A stretch of DNA of 64,000 nt from Enterobacter pseudoroggenkampii (lineage in GTDB: Bacteria; Pseudomonadota; Gammaproteobacteria; Enterobacterales; Enterobacteriaceae): the NCBI RefSeq assembly GCF_026420145.1, contig NZ_JAPMLV010000003.1, forward strand, positions 124,001 to 188,000, written 5' to 3'. Every line of letters begins with the position of its first letter. Positions within the stretch are counted from its first letter, which is position 1. Below are positions 63,777 to 64,000 of this stretch, in pieces. Made by a program: the position numbers and the translations under genes. The notes beneath the pieces were generated by a model. It was not told the DNA's origin. It saw only the letters and a program-made list of their open reading frames with translations, and did no database searches.

Positions 63777-63778
63777 TC

Positions 63779-64000
63779 ATGGATCTGTTGATTATTTTGA
63801 CCTACGTGGCATTTGCCTGGGCCATCTTTAAAATATTCCGAATTCCGGTCAACCAGTGGACGCTTGCCACCGCAACATTAGGCGGCGTATTTATTGTTGC
63901 CGGACTTATTCTGTTAATGAACTATAACCACCCGTATACCTTTACGGCGCAAAAAGCGGTTATTTCTATTCCAATCACGCCGCAGGTGACCGGTGTGGTC
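63779..64000 (+). CDS. yibH: HlyD-family membrane-fusion protein YibH (3' end outside window)
   Basis: The first 74 codons of a gene that runs off the window edge begin [20 protein letters not shown]. There are two hydrophobic stretches (about 2-20 and 27-47), then [20 protein letters not shown], the start of the biotinyl-lipoyl-like domain of HlyD/EmrA-type adaptors. E. coli YibH has the same neighbour and N-terminal layout. It starts two bases after the yibI stop, so the two are co-translated. Confidence 0.9.
   Translation, partial: MDLLIILTYVAFAWAIFKIFRIPVNQWTLATATLGGVFIVAGLILLMNYNHPYTFTAQKAVISIPITPQVTGVV

Overview
The window is a stretch of enterobacterial chromosome. Gene content, protein identity to Escherichia coli and an LPS core locus of the Klebsiella/Enterobacter type (waaE and a wabG-like gene instead of waaG/P/Y) point to Enterobacter or a close relative. 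The genus call is inference. Most of the 64 kb is the conserved yicI-to-mtl backbone known from E. coli. The accessory content sits in four places: a giant inverse autotransporter (1.9-7.4 kb), the LPS core glycosyltransferases (28.5-37 kb), a low-GC LPS ligase/decoration module after tdh (40.7-45.4 kb), and an aromatic-acid-type MFS transporter between trmL and lldD (53.1-54.5 kb). No tRNA, rRNA, insertion sequence, prophage or CRISPR array was seen.

Layout. 0-12 kb: 3' part of yicI (alpha-xylosidase), the 1809-residue invasin-like protein, yicH (AsmA family), xanP (xanthine uptake, with a PurR-like box over its promoter) and gltS (glutamate/Na+). 12-18 kb: the minus-strand run gmk-rpoZ-spoT-trmH-recG, linking GMP synthesis, the stringent response, tRNA methylation and fork rescue. 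18-28 kb: ligB, yicG, yicC, rph-pyrE with its attenuator, slmA, dut, coaBC, radC, rpmB-rpmG, mutM, coaD.

28-45 kb: LPS core. hldD-waaF-waaC-waaQ-wabG form a tight minus-strand operon that makes ADP-heptose and adds the heptoses and the first outer-core sugar. A GT4 gene on the opposite strand overlaps the end of wabG, and a GT2 gene is followed by waaA-waaE-coaD. Divergent from hldD are kbl-tdh (threonine catabolism). These are followed by a phosphoethanolamine-transferase-like protein, the O-antigen ligase WaaL and two more glycosyltransferases.

45-64 kb: yibQ-envC-gpmI (division and glycolysis), yibN-grxC-secB-gpsA-cysE, trmL, the MFS transporter, lldPRD (L-lactate) with two LldR-like operators exactly 126 bp apart, yibL, and mtlA-mtlD-mtlR (mannitol) preceded by a cluster of five CRP-like sites. 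yibI and the start of yibH close the window.

I found no clear new defence or mobile system. The observations most worth following are the autotransporter, the ligase module, the loss of the putative catalytic cysteine in YibN, and the signal-peptide-like N-terminus of LigB.
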